From contig JAIPJQ010000005.1 in NCBI GenBank assembly GCA_021734065.1, positions 1 to 49,378 of the forward strand: 49,378 nucleotides of DNA. Reading direction: 5' to 3'. Positions 1 to 11,500 of this stretch are shown here, in pieces. The stretch is from Fidelibacterota bacterium. GTDB taxonomy: Bacteria; Fidelibacterota; UBA8477. How positions within the stretch are numbered: the first letter of the stretch is position 1; every line of letters starts with the position of its first letter. Made by a program: the position numbers and the translations under genes. The notes beneath the pieces were generated by a model. It had not been told where the DNA came from and did not search any database. It was given only the letters and a program-made list of their open reading frames with translations.

Positions 1-2
1 CG

Positions 3-1532
3 ACCGGGGAGACAACCCTGAGGAGTACAAATCTTGGCGTACCACAGACCGTGATACCGTCGGATGAGGATGCGTTTTGGGTGAGCACAGATGAAGCATT
101 TTTAAGAAGGATATCACCTGATGGTGAGGAGCGGTTTCAACCGAATATGGCGCTTTCCCGGACATTCAGCCAGATAAAGGTCCTGGAGGACGGAGTGCTG
201 TTTGGAGCCGGGCGGGAAGGTATCAGCATGCTGTATCCCTTTGGATGGCGCGTCATTGAAATGGCGGATCGCACTGTGCAGCATGACTTCAATCCCCAAA
301 CACAAAGTGATCGGGTGACTGATTCATTGAATTATTTCCGGAAACCTATCTGGGAGGATGTGGTGCAGCGCTCCGATGGGCGCTTGTTTTTCTCTGTGCA
401 GGGAAAGGGTGTTCTGGAACTGGATCCTGATGATTTATCCACGGCCACACGCTATGATACCACTGGTGGCGATATCGAAATAGCGGATGGTCATCCCAAT
501 TATATGTTACCTCGCCAGCTTGTATTGGACTCCCAGGATAATGTTTGGGTCACGGTGGCGTTTGTCCCGGAAGGTGGCCAGGTTTTGACGGTGATCAGCC
601 CGGACAGTACCATTCACCAGATTCATCACAAATCAGACGGTCTTTCAACACGCCTACCCAGTGCCATAGCCATTGATCCCTATGATCGGGTTTGGATTGG
701 TGGGCAGTATCGCCATAATGAGGGTGATGTGGAGTCATCGGGCGGATTGTACTGTCTGGATACCCGTGGTGATCTGGATGACGAAGATTCGTTCCGATGG
801 GCACAGGTGTTATCCACCAGCAATCCGGGATTGGCGGGAATCGACATTTACCAACTGGAAGTGGACGCGGCTGGTTATTTGTGGGTTCGCAGTAACGCCG
901 GAGTGCAAAATATGCGAGTGCCGCAGAATTTTTTATCCACCGTCGAATTGAATGCCTATATCCGAGCCAACATGTCAAACGTAGTCTACCAATTGTCTGA
1001 TTTCACCGTTACCCAGATGGAGATTGACCAGCGTGGAAATCGCTGGTTTCTCACGGATCAGAATGGTGTCCAGATCCTCCAGTCCAATGATGTATGGATG
1101 AACGGCGGTTATGGATATAATACCAGTAATTCCGGCATCATTGATGACCAAACCTACGCGGCCGGCTTTGACGTCGAATCGGGTCTGGCTTACTTGAGTA
1201 CCGGTAAAGGATTAGCGGTGCTGCAAACCCCATTCGCCAGACCCAGATCGGATTATAAAACCGTGACCATTTATCCGCAGCCCTTCAGACCGGACAACCA
1301 GGAGAAGGTGTATATCCAAGGCTTAATGGATAATTCCACTGTGAAAATCATAACCATCAATGGTAGCGTGGTTCGTGAGTTGGCATCTGTTTCCGGTGAG
1401 GTGAAGGGCTATGAAGCCGCCTGGGATGGCAGGGACGCGGCTGGTGACCTGGTAGGCACGGGCGTCTATTTATTACTCTATTATACGGAAAATGGCGATT
1501 CGGAAGTGGGGAAGCTGGCTGTGGTTCGCTGA
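3..1532 (+). CDS. Secreted beta-propeller protein with T9SS-type C-terminal domain (5' end missing)
   Basis: The reading frame is open to the left edge of the window, so the gene starts upstream. A GTG at 51 is only an internal candidate and the codons before it are in frame and coding-like. The product has repeated propeller-like blades of the two-component-regulator/streptavidin-lyase type, such as DNVWVTVAFVPEG, DRVWIGGQY, GYLWVRSNAG and GNRWFLTDQNG, each a D-x-x-G-x-x-W-type strand. The last 85 or so residues form a T9SS/FlgD-like Ig domain (YPQPFRPDNQ, WDGRDAAGD, GTGVYLLLYY) ending in KLAVVR. Known for the family: such domains direct export through the type IX system to the cell surface. 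The propeller resembles those in the giant proteins at 12.1 and 21.4 kb, so this may be the end of a similar protein. The ligand is unknown. Confidence 0.8.
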   Translation, partial: TGETTLRSTNLGVPQTVIPSDEDAFWVSTDEAFLRRISPDGEERFQPNMALSRTFSQIKVLEDGVLFGAGREGISMLYPFGWRVIEMADRTVQHDFNPQTQSDRVTDSLNYFRKPIWEDVVQRSDGRLFFSVQGKGVLELDPDDLSTATRYDTTGGDIEIADGHPNYMLPRQLVLDSQDNVWVTVAFVPEGGQVLTVISPDSTIHQIHHKSDGLSTRLPSAIAIDPYDRVWIGGQYRHNEGDVESSGGLYCLDTRGDLDDEDSFRWAQVLSTSNPGLAGIDIYQLEVDAAGYLWVRSNAGVQNMRVPQNFLSTVELNAYIRANMSNVVYQLSDFTVTQMEIDQRGNRWFLTDQNGVQILQSNDVWMNGGYGYNTSNSGIIDDQTYAAGFDVESGLAYLSTGKGLAVLQTPFARPRSDYKTVTIYPQPFRPDNQEKVYIQGLMDNSTVKIITINGSVVRELASVSGEVKGYEAAWDGRDAAGDLVGTGVYLLLYYTENGDSEVGKLAVVR

Positions 1533-1562
1533 ACGAATTTTCATATTCCCAGCCCGATATTT

Positions 1563-1599
1563 AAAAAGGTCACTCAATCAAATGGGCGATCTTTTTTTT
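1563..1599. terminator. Bidirectional Rho-independent terminator candidate between convergent genes
   Basis: An AAAAAGGTC arm at 1563-1571 pairs with GATCTTTTT at 1588-1596, nine pairs with one G-T wobble around a 16-base loop. T-runs follow on both strands. It lies between the stop of the left-edge gene and the stop of acs, so it would serve both. The long loop and AT-rich stem make it a weak example. Confidence 0.5.
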
Positions 1600-1617
1600 A
1601 TCCCGGTTTGCCCAGCT

Positions 1618-3585
<1,968 letters not shown>

Positions 3586-3716
3586 TTGCTCTCCTCTCGT
3601 GGTGAGTGCTAATCCCAACTGTTGTCACTGATTGATATTAAAGTTTAACGCAAATCGTTTGTGTAGCAATGTAAAACAAATGGCGGAATGACAATTAACC
3701 CGATTTTTATTGGGCG

Positions 3717-5237
3717 CTACTGAAGCAAGCGGAGCATGAGCAGGGCAAGCAAGGCGCCACTGGCGGTGCAGATGATATTCACCCAGTCATTGTCGATTTT
3801 ACGAATCCCGCCAATGAGTACGGAAGGCGCGCCACAGTGGTTGCGATTTTCTGTCTCTTTGCCGCACACGGTACAGGCGAATTTGGCCTGGATAGTTGCG
3901 CCCACAATGCTGTCCACCAGGCTCGCAAGAAATCCACTCCCAGCGGTAACCAGCAGGAATTTGGGAAAAGTGAGTAAATCGGGACGCAAAAGATAACCGA
4001 TGCTACCGATGATTACAGCCCCAAATATTCCTCCCATAGTACCGGGCAGGGACACACCACCGGAATAGCCCTTCACTACCGGTTTCCAGGTGATGATATG
4101 GCGGGGATTATGGCGAGACAATCTTCCCAACTCAGTCTCCCAGGTGTCTGACATGGCAGCCGCCAGTGAGGCTAAGAAAACAGTGAAAAGCATCGGCTCG
4201 TCCAGGAAATACCATGTAATGGTCACCAGCAGGGCAATTCCACCATTGGCGTAAACCTGAATAATGTCCCGGTTGGAACCTTTTTCGTTCACATGGTACA
4301 GGTGGGGTCCGCGGTGGTCGGATATTTTTGAAAGCAGGCTGGAAAGGGCAAAAAATGCGATGAGAGGGACCATAAATTGCCAGCCACCCATCCCAAACAT
4401 AAAGACACCCAGAATGAAGGCGCCCACACCACCACCGGCCGTGAGCAGACGAAATTTGTAAGCGAGCCATCCCAAGGTCGCTGAAAACAAAATCCAAATA
4501 GAGAATTCCGGAAGGGACTGACTCATGTAGTTATGAAGGGTCAAATCCAAGGACAGCGCGGCCGCCAGGGTGAGGGTGAGATTATCCGAACCTTGTCGGG
4601 AAGCAGATTCGGCCAGCATACTCATGAGTGCTGTAATCACTCCCAGCAGCAAAAGGAACGATAAAGGGAGAGCCCCATGATTGTTGTCCTCCAATCCGTA
4701 AAAAAAGGGGAAAAACAGTAAGACGACGATCAAAGCAGTGATGAAAAATGTGAGACTACCAGCCAGAGTCTTTTTATCCTGCCAGAAAATAAAAGTTTTT
4801 GGATAGGTAAGTTGTTCTCCCACAATGGAGGCAGCAGTATCGGCAAAGGCAAGGATGAGCAGCGCCGTAAGCATGACTGCCGGGCTGCGATTCCAATACA
4901 GGGCGATGACAATAATGAACGCGATGGGGAAGTACACCGTCCCATACGAAATGCGATCTGTGGCATGCATACCGGAGAATACATGACTTTTGAGTGCGAA
5001 GTAATTGATGATAACAAACAATATCCCCAAAATGATTGCCGGTGTTGCTGAGGTGAGAATGAAGGGGGCGAAGACGAGTAAAACACCTACCAGAATATGG
5101 ACCAGTTTGCGGCTGAACTCAGGGTGCCAGTGGAAATATTTTCGCGCGATTTCTGCCAGGGTGATGGTGACGAAGATGGTCAGCAGAAATACAGCGAAGG
5201 CAAGCCATTCATTTGAGAAGGTAAAAAGTTTGGGCAT
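3717..5237 (-). CDS. Fused phytol/dolichol kinase-like and DUF92 (VTE6-like) membrane protein
   Basis: A 506-aa polytopic membrane protein with two recognisable halves. Residues 1 to about 220 resemble the SEC59/VTE5 isoprenoid-alcohol kinase family: RKLVHI near residue 43, SYGTVYFP, FADTAASIVGEQ and KKTLAGSLTFF. Residues 240-506 resemble DUF92, the VTE6/phytyl-phosphate kinase family: GGVGAFILGVFMFG, SDTWETELGRLS, GYSGGVSLPGTMGG and a closing GGIRKIDNDWVN stretch. In plants and cyanobacteria VTE5 and VTE6 act in sequence, phosphorylating phytol and then phytyl phosphate; these are usually separate genes. Here one polypeptide could make an isoprenyl diphosphate from a salvaged alcohol, which is inference. 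The start ATG at 5237 is preceded by GGAGA. A CPEC-like pair of cysteines near the end (CTVCGKE) is also seen. acs follows 131 bases downstream on the same strand. Confidence 0.8.
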   Translation of the reverse strand: MPKLFTFSNEWLAFAVFLLTIFVTITLAEIARKYFHWHPEFSRKLVHILVGVLLVFAPFILTSATPAIILGILFVIINYFALKSHVFSGMHATDRISYGTVYFPIAFIIVIALYWNRSPAVMLTALLILAFADTAASIVGEQLTYPKTFIFWQDKKTLAGSLTFFITALIVVLLFFPFFYGLEDNNHGALPLSFLLLLGVITALMSMLAESASRQGSDNLTLTLAAALSLDLTLHNYMSQSLPEFSIWILFSATLGWLAYKFRLLTAGGGVGAFILGVFMFGMGGWQFMVPLIAFFALSSLLSKISDHRGPHLYHVNEKGSNRDIIQVYANGGIALLVTITWYFLDEPMLFTVFLASLAAAMSDTWETELGRLSRHNPRHIITWKPVVKGYSGGVSLPGTMGGIFGAVIIGSIGYLLRPDLLTFPKFLLVTAGSGFLASLVDSIVGATIQAKFACTVCGKETENRNHCGAPSVLIGGIRKIDNDWVNIICTASGALLALLMLRLLQ

Positions 5238-5372
5238 TGGTCTCCGTTCCGATTTGGCTCAATTGTAATTTGGCGGTGGAAATTCAGAAACAGTTTTTCA
5301 GATAGACAGATGAAATTTATGTGTCGGAAAAAGCCGGTCGGCCAGAAGAAATTTGTTTGAATGCACAGGATA

Positions 5373-5408
5373 AAAAAAGGCCGCCTCAATGCAGAAGCGG
5401 CCTTTTTT
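5373..5408 (-). terminator. Rho-independent terminator after the FG-GAP gene
   Basis: AAAAAAGGCCGC (5373-5384) and GCGGCCTTTTTT (5397-5408) form a perfect 12-bp stem with a 12-base loop. It lies about 40 bases past the stop of the minus-strand FG-GAP gene and has a T-run on that strand. The symmetric A/T tract would let it work in both directions. Confidence 0.85.
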
Positions 5409-5447
5409 AAGATCAAACGACGCTGCGTTTGTAATCAGGTAATCTGA

Positions 5448-8297
5448 TTATTTCAGCAGGGTCATCCGTTGGGTTTTCACCACATTGCCGGCGCGGAGTT
5501 CATAGATATAGATACCGGAAGCAACGCTGCGTCCATAAGCATCTTTACCATTCCATTCCAGACTGTGGGTACCCTTCTGGTACATCTGATTGTCAGCCAG
5601 ACGGACAACTTCCTGACCCTTGATATTGTAAATGGTCAGAGAGAGTTCCTTGGCCAATGGCAGACTGAAGTTGATGGTCGTTGTGGGGTTGAACGGATTG
5701 GGGTAGTTCTGCTCCAAGACATAGTCTTCCGGAGTAATGACTGTCCAATCGCTGTTCACGCCTGTAGCCGTTTCTTCAACGACTGCGAAGGTATATCCTA
5801 ACGGATTGCCGCCGCTGTAAGGCGGTTCCAGGAAGCCCTGAACCAGTTCAGGATAACCGTCACCATCCATATCGCCACCGTAGGTTACGCCGAAGCCACC
5901 CATGGTGTTGGTATGATTCGCCACGACCTTCATGCTCCAGTTAGCTGCATCCAGAACATCACCACCGTCGTAGTTCCATTCGTAGATACGACCGTAGTTG
6001 TAGTCCACCGAATAGATTTCTTCGACGCCGTCGCCGTCGCCGTCACCCTTGGTTACGGACCAAACCGCACCAAAGTCAGAGATCCAGCTGACATGTTCAT
6101 CATCCCAGGTGCTGACACCACTAGTATCCACAACCAGGCCGGTAATATCGGAAACATCCGAACCGCTGGCAGTTACCGCATAGAGTGCCCCATGACCGTA
6201 CATGCCACCATAAAGCTCATCAGCGCCGTCGCCATCCAGATCCGCGGTGACGGTACCAGCATAGCTGACACCATCCTGCAGCGAGGAATCTAACCAGGCG
6301 TAAGTCTGGAACTCATAAGTGTTGGCATCGGTCGCTTCCACGATATAGAGACCAGCGTGATCCCATGCGGAGAAAAGCACTTCCTGCATACCATCACCAT
6401 CCAGGTCACCAACGGTGCCACCCCAGGGTGATCCACCGAAGACGCCGTCACTTTGACGGGCCATGAACTCGTTCACGGAGCTATAGAAACCGGAATCAAA
6501 GGTTCCATCAATGGAGAGGATCAGGAAGACATCAAAGTCATTGTCCGAACCGTTATTTGCAATCAGCAATTCCTGCTGGCCGTCATCATCCGGATCACCA
6601 ATGCCGAAGGATTCAAAGCGATAGCGATCAGGTTCGCCGCCATCAATCTGAATGGGTACCTGATAGTAGGTATAACCATTATCGGTACCGTCCCATTCCC
6701 AGACATGGACACCATTTTCTTCACCTGGTGCACCGGCCTGGACAAAAATGAACTCGCCACTGCCGTTACCATCCAGATCACCGGTTACCACATAGCGTGG
6801 GGTAGAACCATAGGAAGTCACGGTATCCTCAGTTGAGAAGACCCATTCCAGTGTATTGTCACCAATGACTTCATACACATGAATACCGTTGTTGGTATAG
6901 TCTGTAATGGCGATTTCGGGTTTGCCGTCACCGTCCAGATCCGAACCGGCGTGCACACCACGGGTCTGCCAACCGGGATTGTCATCGTTAGCAACGATGT
7001 AATTCACCGTGCTCGGGGCATAATCAAAGGCATCATGCTCTAACATGATGGCTTTGGGCACATCGCGGGAGACCACAAAGATTTCATCAATACCATCTTT
7101 GTCAAAATCACCCACAGCCACATCCTGCCAGCGATCGGTACCACCGGCGCTGGTGAGCTCATAGTAATCCCAGGAGGCGGGGTCGCCTACCGGACCACCA
7201 TTGTACTCGAAGTCCAGGACCTGGCCCTGAGCGGCAGTATTACCGTATGTGGCAATTAAGTCCATGCCATCAGTAGGGGTGCGCCACACATCCGGGTTGC
7301 CAACTTTAGCGCCACGGAAGCCCAGAGAATCGCCCCACCAGAGTTCATGGAAATCTGTGGAAGGATCCCAGGCACTCAGATCACCGCTATTGGTGTACAG
7401 GAACAGACCACCGCCAACTGAGGGCAGGATAATTTCTGTGTACCCGTCACCGTCGAAATCAGCGGCGTCCAGGCCACGCAGGGAGCCACCATCGGTTTCG
7501 GTAATATCATCCGACCAATAGAGGTTGGAATAGGTATCTTCGCCATCAACCTGATAAAAGGCGATGCCGTTGAAATCCCATTCCACCAGCGCGAAATTAT
7601 TGGTACCATCTGCATCGAAATCACCCACAACAGCACCATAGGCGGTGTAGCCCAGGGTAGAGTCTACAAACTCGGTCTGCCAGTTGGGAAATTCAAATGT
7701 GGAGCTGGGATCGAGTGAGAAGATAAAGACATAGTCATTGTCAGTCTCATGCATGAGGATTTCAGTGACACCGTCATCGTCCAGGTCGCCAGCCCAGAGA
7801 CTGGAAACTGAACCACCGGTGCCAACACCTGCAATGGTTAGCGGTTGAAAGGATGCTACGCGATTCATGTTGAAATCTTCACTCAGCGTGTCGTATTCAA
7901 ACACGAAAAAACCCTGCTGGGTGGAAGTGGCATCACCACCAACAAGCAGTTCCGGTAAGCCATCCTCATCCAGGTCAACCATCTGGTCAGCAGCTTCAAA
8001 ACTGTAGGTCACATCGGTGATATTGTGGGTCCAAACCTCTTCCCAGGCATTGTCCCCTGAAACCTCGAACAGATGCAGTGTGATGCCATTGAAGTCGGTG
8101 AAACCTAACATCTCATTGTTACCATCACCATCCAGGTCATAGGGACCACTGACACCCCAAAACACGTCGCCATCTTCAGTGTTGGTCATTGACCAAACTT
8201 CACTGAAGCTGTTCACGCCATTTCCGCCTGCAAAGGCGAAGCCGGCAAATACGACTAGCGATAACGCGATTGTCCATTTAGGTAGCGTTGTACGCAT
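5448..8297 (-). CDS. Secreted FG-GAP/VCBS-repeat protein with T9SS sorting domain
   Basis: A 949-aa secreted protein. Residues 1 to about 23 are a signal peptide (positive N-terminus, hydrophobic core, cleavage near GFAFAGG). The body carries about thirteen FG-GAP/VCBS-type repeats, each with a calcium-loop-like motif such as DLDGDGNNEML, DLDEDGLPELL, DFDGDGYTEII, DLDGDGKPEIA or DMDGDGYPELV. These repeats build an integrin-alpha-like propeller in known families. The C-terminal 90 residues are a classic T9SS domain, starting at NYPNPFNPTTTINF and ending MTLLK. Translation starts at ATG 8297 behind a strong GAGGAGG. It stands alone, bounded by a terminator at 5.4 kb and divergent from the TBDR cassette. 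The role is likely surface binding; no catalytic motif is seen. Confidence 0.88.
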   Translation of the reverse strand: MRTTLPKWTIALSLVVFAGFAFAGGNGVNSFSEVWSMTNTEDGDVFWGVSGPYDLDGDGNNEMLGFTDFNGITLHLFEVSGDNAWEEVWTHNITDVTYSFEAADQMVDLDEDGLPELLVGGDATSTQQGFFVFEYDTLSEDFNMNRVASFQPLTIAGVGTGGSVSSLWAGDLDDDGVTEILMHETDNDYVFIFSLDPSSTFEFPNWQTEFVDSTLGYTAYGAVVGDFDADGTNNFALVEWDFNGIAFYQVDGEDTYSNLYWSDDITETDGGSLRGLDAADFDGDGYTEIILPSVGGGLFLYTNSGDLSAWDPSTDFHELWWGDSLGFRGAKVGNPDVWRTPTDGMDLIATYGNTAAQGQVLDFEYNGGPVGDPASWDYYELTSAGGTDRWQDVAVGDFDKDGIDEIFVVSRDVPKAIMLEHDAFDYAPSTVNYIVANDDNPGWQTRGVHAGSDLDGDGKPEIAITDYTNNGIHVYEVIGDNTLEWVFSTEDTVTSYGSTPRYVVTGDLDGNGSGEFIFVQAGAPGEENGVHVWEWDGTDNGYTYYQVPIQIDGGEPDRYRFESFGIGDPDDDGQQELLIANNGSDNDFDVFLILSIDGTFDSGFYSSVNEFMARQSDGVFGGSPWGGTVGDLDGDGMQEVLFSAWDHAGLYIVEATDANTYEFQTYAWLDSSLQDGVSYAGTVTADLDGDGADELYGGMYGHGALYAVTASGSDVSDITGLVVDTSGVSTWDDEHVSWISDFGAVWSVTKGDGDGDGVEEIYSVDYNYGRIYEWNYDGGDVLDAANWSMKVVANHTNTMGGFGVTYGGDMDGDGYPELVQGFLEPPYSGGNPLGYTFAVVEETATGVNSDWTVITPEDYVLEQNYPNPFNPTTTINFSLPLAKELSLTIYNIKGQEVVRLADNQMYQKGTHSLEWNGKDAYGRSVASGIYIYELRAGNVVKTQRMTLLK

Positions 8298-8495
8298 AAG
8301 TCCTCCTCTTTTTGGTTATTTTGAACCTGCCCCTGTTTTTCTCTTTACCAATAGCCATTGACTTTCTGGTACGAGCAGGCTCCAAATTTTCATTATTGTG
8401 CAAAGAATCTACCGCTTGCCTGCTGCCAATTCAAGTAAAAATGCGGGTTGGTATAAACATTAGTTCATATAATCTTATTAACAAACCAGCGTTTA

Positions 8496-8524
8496 TTGAC
8501 AAGTGTCACACCGCCGACTATATT
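8496..8524 (+). promoter_or_regulatory. Sigma70-type promoter for the first TBDR cassette
   Basis: TTGACA at 8496-8501 and TATATT at 8519-8524 are separated by 17 bases, a near-consensus housekeeping promoter. The expected start is near 8531, giving a leader of about 30 bases before the TBDR ATG at 8563. It sits in the 265-base divergent region between the FG-GAP gene and the cassette. I saw no convincing promoter for the opposite strand there. Confidence 0.7.
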
Positions 8525-8562
8525 GCCCGCCAAATCGGATAAGAAATAGGGTGGAGTAACCA

Positions 8563-11500
8563 ATGAAGAGAGCCTCTCTCCAGATAACAAAAATTTTTAT
8601 CAATCAACTAATTGTACCGGGTATTCTCATATTCAGCACGGCTGCATTTGGTAGCACCAGCGGTAAGATCTCCGGGCGTGTAACCGATGCTGAAACCGGC
8701 ACATCACTTCCGGGCGTCAATGTCGTTTTGGAAGGGGAAACACTGGGCGCCAGCACGGACTTGAATGGCATGTACTACATTATCAATGTACCCGTGGGCG
8801 TCTATAATGTGCGCGCCAGCATGATGGGGTATGCCGAAACACGGGTAACGGAAGTCAAGGTGCTGGGTGATTTGACGACGGAAGTCAATTTTAATCTCAC
8901 AACACAGGTTCTTGAAGCCGGTCAGGTGGTTGAGGTAGTGGCCGAGCGTCCCATGGTTCAGAAAGACCTCACCAGTGGTCGCTCAATCGTGAGTGCCGAA
9001 GATATCAAAGAGATGCCGGTGGAATCGGTTAGTGGCATTATTGGGACCAAGGCTGGCGTGGTAACCGGTACGGATGGGGCAATCCACATTCGTGGCGGCC
9101 GCTCCAGCGAAGTTTCCTACATGATTGATGGCGTACCCATGACCAACCCGGCCTGGGGCGGACTTTCATCGGGTGTTGAGAACAATGCGGTGCAGGAGCT
9201 GCAAATTCTCAGCGGAACCTTCAATGCTGAATATGGCCAGGCCATGTCCGGTGTTATCAATATCGTCACCAAAGAGGGAGCGACGAAATTCCAGGGATCG
9301 CTTTCCGGCTATGTGGGCGATTACTACACCACCCATACCGATGTTTTTGAATACGCGGATCAGTTCCAAGCCACCAATATTCGCAACCTGGAAGGCTCTT
9401 TCAGTGGTCCCGTGCCGGGACTTGGAAACAAATTGTCCTTCTTCCTGTCCGGTCGCTATTATGAAAATGGCGGCTACCTGCGAGGTGTGGAGGAACACCA
9501 ACCCGGTGATGTGAACTACCTGTCCACACGGACAGTGGAAGAATTACTCAATTCTCCCTATGGCGAAGCCGGACTTCTAAATTTCGCGGAGCCTTTTGAC
9601 GATTTAAATGGCGACGGGCAGATTGAGCCCAACAGTGAACCCTATATCGATTTTGATGGCAATGGCCGCTACAATCCCGGCGAACCCTTTCGGGATGTGA
9701 ATGGCAACGGCCGGTATGATCATCCGGGCGTTGACCTGGATGGTGACGGATTCCTCAATCCGGAAGAATTGGAATTTATCGACCTGAATGGAAACGGCGT
9801 CCTGGACGGCGACCCATTTTACGATTACAACAACAATGGCGTGCTGGATGGCGAACCGTTCATCGATTTTAACGGTAACGGTGTTTGGGACAGCGGTGCC
9901 GGCGGATCAGGCGATGTGGTCCGCATGAATCACTCGGAGCGGATCAACTTCAACTCCAAGCTCACCTGGCGCATTACGCCGAAATTGAAGCTTAACTATA
10001 ATGTATTATATAATGGCGGCGTGAGTCAGGATTACAGCCTGGCTTATAAATACAATCCGCTGGGCCGCGGAACCGACGACTCCTACTCCATTTCCCACAT
10101 TCTTGACATTACACACTCCCTTTCAAATAGCTTCTTTTATAACTTGAAAGGTTCTTACTACGCGTCGGAATCCAAAACCTATTATCGGGATTTGCTGCCC
10201 AACGAGCTCACGGTCACTGACCAAAAAATATTTTCCACATTAGACGGGCTGATTGCGTACGCCCAGACGGAAGACCTGGAAAGTGGTAAATGGTACGGTA
10301 ATGCGAATGATTCGCTTTTGATTCTCAGGGTTGATGTTACGCTGATTAACAGTGGTTCCGGTGTAGACTTCAGGCTCTCCAATCCCGAAAGTAACACTTA
10401 TTATGTGGGGGATAGCCTTGGTACAACAGAGGTTGACTTTGTGGGATTATTGGAATGGATGAAAGGTCAGTGGGGTAACAGCGATTGGGAGATCACCTCC
10501 GATGTGACCCTGAGTGATGTGAAGAACAATATCTTCCTCCCCAATACCATCACCTTCTCACCGCCCAATGAATATTACGGTGGCGGACACAATTCCGGCT
10601 ATACCCGTCGCAAAAACCAGACGCTCTACTTAAGTGGCTCAATGACCTGGCAATATAACAACACGCATCAGATCAAGGCGGGTGTGGGGTACAAGAGCCA
10701 TGTGATGAATTACCAGACATTCGCTACCGAAGTAAGCAGCTCTACCGGCTGGATTCCGGATGGGAAAACACCCGAAACCAGTTATTCCAACGACAGCTAC
10801 ACCAATTGGCTGAGTGATGTGGCCAAAGTGGGTACCATTGCACAAAGTGACCGCCGTCCACAAGAATATTTTGCCTATATCCAGGACAAAATCGAGCTGG
10901 TGGATATGATCGTGAATGTGGGATTGCGTTATGATTACTTCAATCCCAATTACTATGTACCCGGTGATTACAAGGATCCGGACAATCCACGCTATTACCT
11001 CTATACGACGGTTGATTCAGTGGATGGAATGGCCTTTGTAGATACCGCGCTGGCTTCAGAGCGTGAATACCAGGGCACCGGAGAGGTGATTGATACACTG
11101 AACGCTACCGGCGGTCAGTGGCAGACCTATAAAGATTTCTATCAGTATGTTGATCCGGTTCACCAATTCAGTCCGCGAATCGGCGTTGCTTATCCGATTA
11201 CCGACAGAGGAATCATTCACTTCAGTTATGGACATTTTTTCCAGATTCCCACGTTTGCATACCTGTATGCCAATCCGGAATTTGAAATTGCCGGTGACAA
11301 CCAGTCCATTTTAGGTAATGCAGCCTTAAAACCGCAAAAAACGGTGAAATACGAAATTGGCTTGCAGCAGGAATTAGCGCCTGATCTGGCCATTGAATTG
11401 ATCGCATTCTACCAGGATTTCTCCGGCCTGCTGAGTTCGGAACTCAAGGAGACCTACAACGGCACACGCTACTCTATTTATGCCAATTCCGATTATGGTA

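Noticed and set aside
9598-9900. CRISPR-like or tandem DNA repeat
   Set aside because: The repeats are imperfect, codon-phased and encode calcium-loop-like motifs. There are no conserved direct repeats with unique spacers.
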